The translations under genes were made by a program, and so were the position numbers. The notes under the pieces were generated by a model. The model was not told where the DNA came from. It searched no databases and was given only the letters and a program-made list of their open reading frames with translations. From the NCBI GenBank assembly GCA_965237595.1, contig CBDEFY010000001.1, positions 186,001 through 250,000 on the forward strand: a stretch of DNA of 64,000 nt, in the 5' to 3' direction. Positions 62,141 through 64,000 of the stretch are shown in pieces; the stretch's first letter is position 1; every line of letters starts with the position of its first letter. Source of the stretch: UBA9611 sp965237595 (GTDB taxonomy: Bacteria > Chloroflexota > Dehalococcoidia > Lucifugimonadales > UBA3495).

Positions 62141-62608
62141 CTAGGAGGCGAACTGGGCTTCGACCCAGCCTTTGTCGAAGGGAGTCCAGAAGTGGGAGCT
62201 GAGGGTCAGGTGCTGGAACATCCATTTGCCATCGACCCGCACGTATTCTTCGTCGTAGCGGGCCGAGCCCCACACCGCCTGGTTGCCGTCGGCATAGGTG
62301 CAGGGCTGGAATAGGTACCAGACCCCGGTGGCCCGGTCGCCGTCAACTTCGATTATAGGGTTCATCACCATGTGGATGGCGAAGGGCAGACGGTTGGGCG
62401 CATTCTGGAAGAACTTGCGGATTGCTTCCCGCCCGTCGTTCCGGCCCCTTTCCTTCCCGTCCCATACGGCGTCCTCGGTGAATAGCTCGGCCAAGGCGTC
62501 GGCGTCGTAATGGTCGTCGCAGAGGGCGCAGTAACGCCGCTTCAGTTTCTTGATCTCCTCGATATCCTCCAGAACTTTCACCCGGCTTTCCAGGTCTTCG
62601 AGGCTCAT
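62141..62608 (-). CDS. SnoaL-like/nuclear transport factor 2-fold protein
   Basis: A 155-residue alpha+beta barrel protein: LEDIEEIKKLKRRYCALCDDHYDADALAELF typical of SnoaL_4 proteins, then DAVWDGKERGR, HMVMNPIIEVDGDRATG and FQHLTLSSHFWTPFDKGW. ATG 62608 follows GGAGAG; the frame opens at 62626. Such proteins catalyse small isomerase, dehydratase or hydroxylase reactions, or have no catalytic role. It sits among SDR genes, suggesting a shared catabolic operon. Confidence 0.82.
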   Translation of the reverse strand: MSLEDLESRVKVLEDIEEIKKLKRRYCALCDDHYDADALAELFTEDAVWDGKERGRNDGREAIRKFFQNAPNRLPFAIHMVMNPIIEVDGDRATGVWYLFQPCTYADGNQAVWGSARYDEEYVRVDGKWMFQHLTLSSHFWTPFDKGWVEAQFAS

Positions 62609-62641
62609 GATTTTCTCTCCAATCACTGATTGAAAACTGCT

Positions 62642-63472
62642 TCAGGCCGCTTGGCCGCCGTCAATCTCGATGCACTGGCCGACGATGAACTCGGCCTCTT
62701 TGCTGCATAGCCAGGCAGCGAAGTTGCCCATCTCTTCGGGTGTGCCCGCCCGGCCGAGGGGGATGGACTGCAACCGGTCGTCCCAGTCCTGGGAGCGGGA
62801 GTATCCGTAGAGGGTGTCGTTGCGGGAGGTGTCGGTGGTGCCAGGGCTGATGCCGTTCACCCTGATGCCATGGGGCGCCAGGGCCCGGCCCGCCTTCTTG
62901 GTGAAGGTATAGAGTGCGCCGGAAGCGGTAGCGTAGGCCAGGTCCGTTGCCCGGCTGATCTTGGCCTCCACCGAGATTACGTTCACGATGCTGTCGCCGC
63001 TACCCTGACGCAACAATTCCTTGGTGACGGCCTGGGTGCAAAGAAACGCCCCGGTTACCTTGACGTCCATGACCTGCCGCCAGGCTTCCAGGGTCAGATC
63101 TTCAAAGGCGGCCCAAGCGGCCATCCGGGAGGCGCTGGCGTTGTTGACCAAGAAGTCCACGCGGCCGAACTCGGCCACCGTGCGGTCCACGGCTTCCTGC
63201 ACTTGGGCCGGGTCCGAAACATCCACCACCAGGGGCATCCCGATTTTATCGGGACTGCGCCCAAATCTTTCGTTGATTTCTTGAGCCACGCTGTCAACGT
63301 CCCGCCAACCGGCATCCCGTTCGTCGCTGGGAAATGTTGCCGGGTCACGGCCGGTCCCAGTGACGGCCACAGCGGCGCCCTCTTTGGCGAAGGCCAACGC
63401 GGCGTAACGGCCGATGCCCCGCATCCGGCCCGCCCCGGTGACCAGGGCCACCTTGCCATCGAACTTGCCCAT
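62642..63472 (-). CDS. SDR family protein with altered catalytic YxxxK
   Basis: A 276-residue SDR. Cofactor motif VTGAGRMRGIGRYAA, insert DERDAGWRDVDSV, DFLVNNASAS and SIVNVISVEAK. The active-site stretch, usually Y-x-x-x-K, reads LAYATASGALYTFTKK, so the position of the catalytic Lys is Ser. The C-terminus (FIVGQCIEIDGGQ) is normal. Either it is a non-catalytic or altered member, or the site differs in register. It is in a minus-strand run with 63483 and 62141. Confidence 0.85.
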   Translation of the reverse strand: MGKFDGKVALVTGAGRMRGIGRYAALAFAKEGAAVAVTGTGRDPATFPSDERDAGWRDVDSVAQEINERFGRSPDKIGMPLVVDVSDPAQVQEAVDRTVAEFGRVDFLVNNASASRMAAWAAFEDLTLEAWRQVMDVKVTGAFLCTQAVTKELLRQGSGDSIVNVISVEAKISRATDLAYATASGALYTFTKKAGRALAPHGIRVNGISPGTTDTSRNDTLYGYSRSQDWDDRLQSIPLGRAGTPEEMGNFAAWLCSKEAEFIVGQCIEIDGGQAA

Positions 63473-63482
63473 CAGAATTCTC

Positions 63483-64000
63483 CTAGATCGCGGTCCAGCC
63501 GCCGTCCACCAGCAGCAGGTGTCCGGTGGTCCCCACCGAGGACTTGCTGGCCAGGTAGATGACCGCGCCCACCATCTCCTCCGGGTCCATTCGGCGGCCC
63601 AAAGGCAGGTGGGCCTCGAGGTCGTCTTGCACTTCCTCGGGTGTCCGTGTGTCGGCGGCCAACATGCCTGGAGTCTTGGTTGGGCCGGGGCCGATGGCGT
63701 TTACCGTAACACCGTTGGGCGCCCATTCAACGGCCAAAACCTTGGTGATTCCGGCCACGCCGAACTTGCTGGCGCAGTACGAGGCCCGGCCCCGGGATGC
63801 GGTTACCGAAAGCTGGGACCCCAGGTTGATTATCCGCCCATACCCTTGGGCCACCATGTGCCGTCCGGCGGCTTGAGCGCAGAAGAAGACTCCCTTCAGG
63901 TTGATGTCGATGGTGGCGTCCCAGTCCTCTTCGGTAACCTCCAAGGCTGGTTTGGGTATCCGTATCCCGGCGTTGTTGACCAAGATGTCCAGCCGGCCAA
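63483..64000 (-). CDS. SDR family oxidoreductase, 5' end beyond the window
   Basis: The visible 172 codons begin with GRLDILVNNAGIRIPKP at the window edge. INLKGVFFCAQAAGRHM, RIINLGSQLSVTASRGRASYCASK (Ser, Tyr and Lys all present) and a normal C-terminus (GTTGHLLLVDGGWTA) follow. The Rossmann start lies outside the window. It is followed by the SDR at 62642 ten bases later, so they are co-transcribed. Confidence 0.9.
   Translation of the reverse strand, partial: GRLDILVNNAGIRIPKPALEVTEEDWDATIDINLKGVFFCAQAAGRHMVAQGYGRIINLGSQLSVTASRGRASYCASKFGVAGITKVLAVEWAPNGVTVNAIGPGPTKTPGMLAADTRTPEEVQDDLEAHLPLGRRMDPEEMVGAVIYLASKSSVGTTGHLLLVDGGWTAI

Noticed and set aside
1..64000. tRNA genes
   Set aside because: By-eye search for the T-loop consensus and acceptor pairing found none I could support; a tRNAscan run would be decisive.

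Overview
The window looks like a chromosomal segment of an uncultivated, GC-rich bacterium, most plausibly a Dehalococcoidia/SAR202-type member of the Chloroflexota. This is inferred from gene content, because there is no rRNA marker: bicupin and Rieske oxygenases, many amidase, VOC and SDR paralogues, a xanthine-dehydrogenase-type molybdoenzyme, and both AsnRS and GatCA. No phage, CRISPR array, tRNA or rRNA gene was seen. One structural RNA is clear: RNase P RNA on the minus strand near 39860-40300.

Layout. 1-4.1 kb: 3' part of a molybdopterin hydroxylase, a VOC protein and an OPA-like MFS transporter. 4.1-8.2 kb: first Fur/Zur plus ZnuABC-type metal import locus, with His-rich tails and a truncated ABC exporter remnant. 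8.3-9.2 kb: a hydroxyacid dehydrogenase. 9.3-15.8 kb: a two-component system, an MMPL transporter split by a complete IS3-family element, and a sensor-domain protein; every gene here except the response regulator carries a lesion. 16-24.5 kb: cupin, broken amidohydrolase, an FbpABC-like iron transporter with a DtxR-family regulator, and ThDP enzyme subunits including an apparent alpha/beta chimera. 24.8-31 kb: a damaged DNA methylase, asnS, gatA, gatC and a CDF metal exporter interrupted by an in-frame TAG. 31-39.7 kb: MFS, SDR, a second Fur plus ZnuABC locus on the minus strand, a tandem VOC gene, two hotdog-fold dehydratases and a PHP protein. 39.8-43.7 kb: rnpB, a zinc-ribbon coiled-coil protein, an SbcD-like nuclease and nitronate monooxygenase. 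44-46.3 kb: two convergent genes for exported proteins made of Cys-x(26-30)-Cys repeats, which I do not recognise and rate the most novel item. 46.7-55 kb: a catabolic-looking set (Rieske oxygenase, gentisate-dioxygenase-like bicupin, Zn alcohol dehydrogenase, two amidases, a GatC-like small protein, Rieske ferredoxin, VOC). 55-59 kb: a decayed Ser/Thr kinase-AAA ATPase-TPR gene. 59-64 kb: nitroreductase split by an IS1380-family element, a decayed SDR, a SnoaL-like protein and two SDRs.

How the parts fit. Metal traffic is the strongest theme: two zinc/manganese-type importers each with its own Fur-family gene, an iron importer beside a DtxR-family gene, and a CDF exporter, several with His-rich tails. 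The second theme is oxidative and hydrolytic breakdown of aromatic or amide compounds. The third is gene decay: at least ten genes carry frameshifts, stops or insertions. Several lesions are short tandem duplications (7, 8 and 10 bp) or IS insertions, which argues for genuine decay. The single-base ones could be assembly errors. Interspersed palindromic repeats, some read through inside coding sequence, are scattered throughout.
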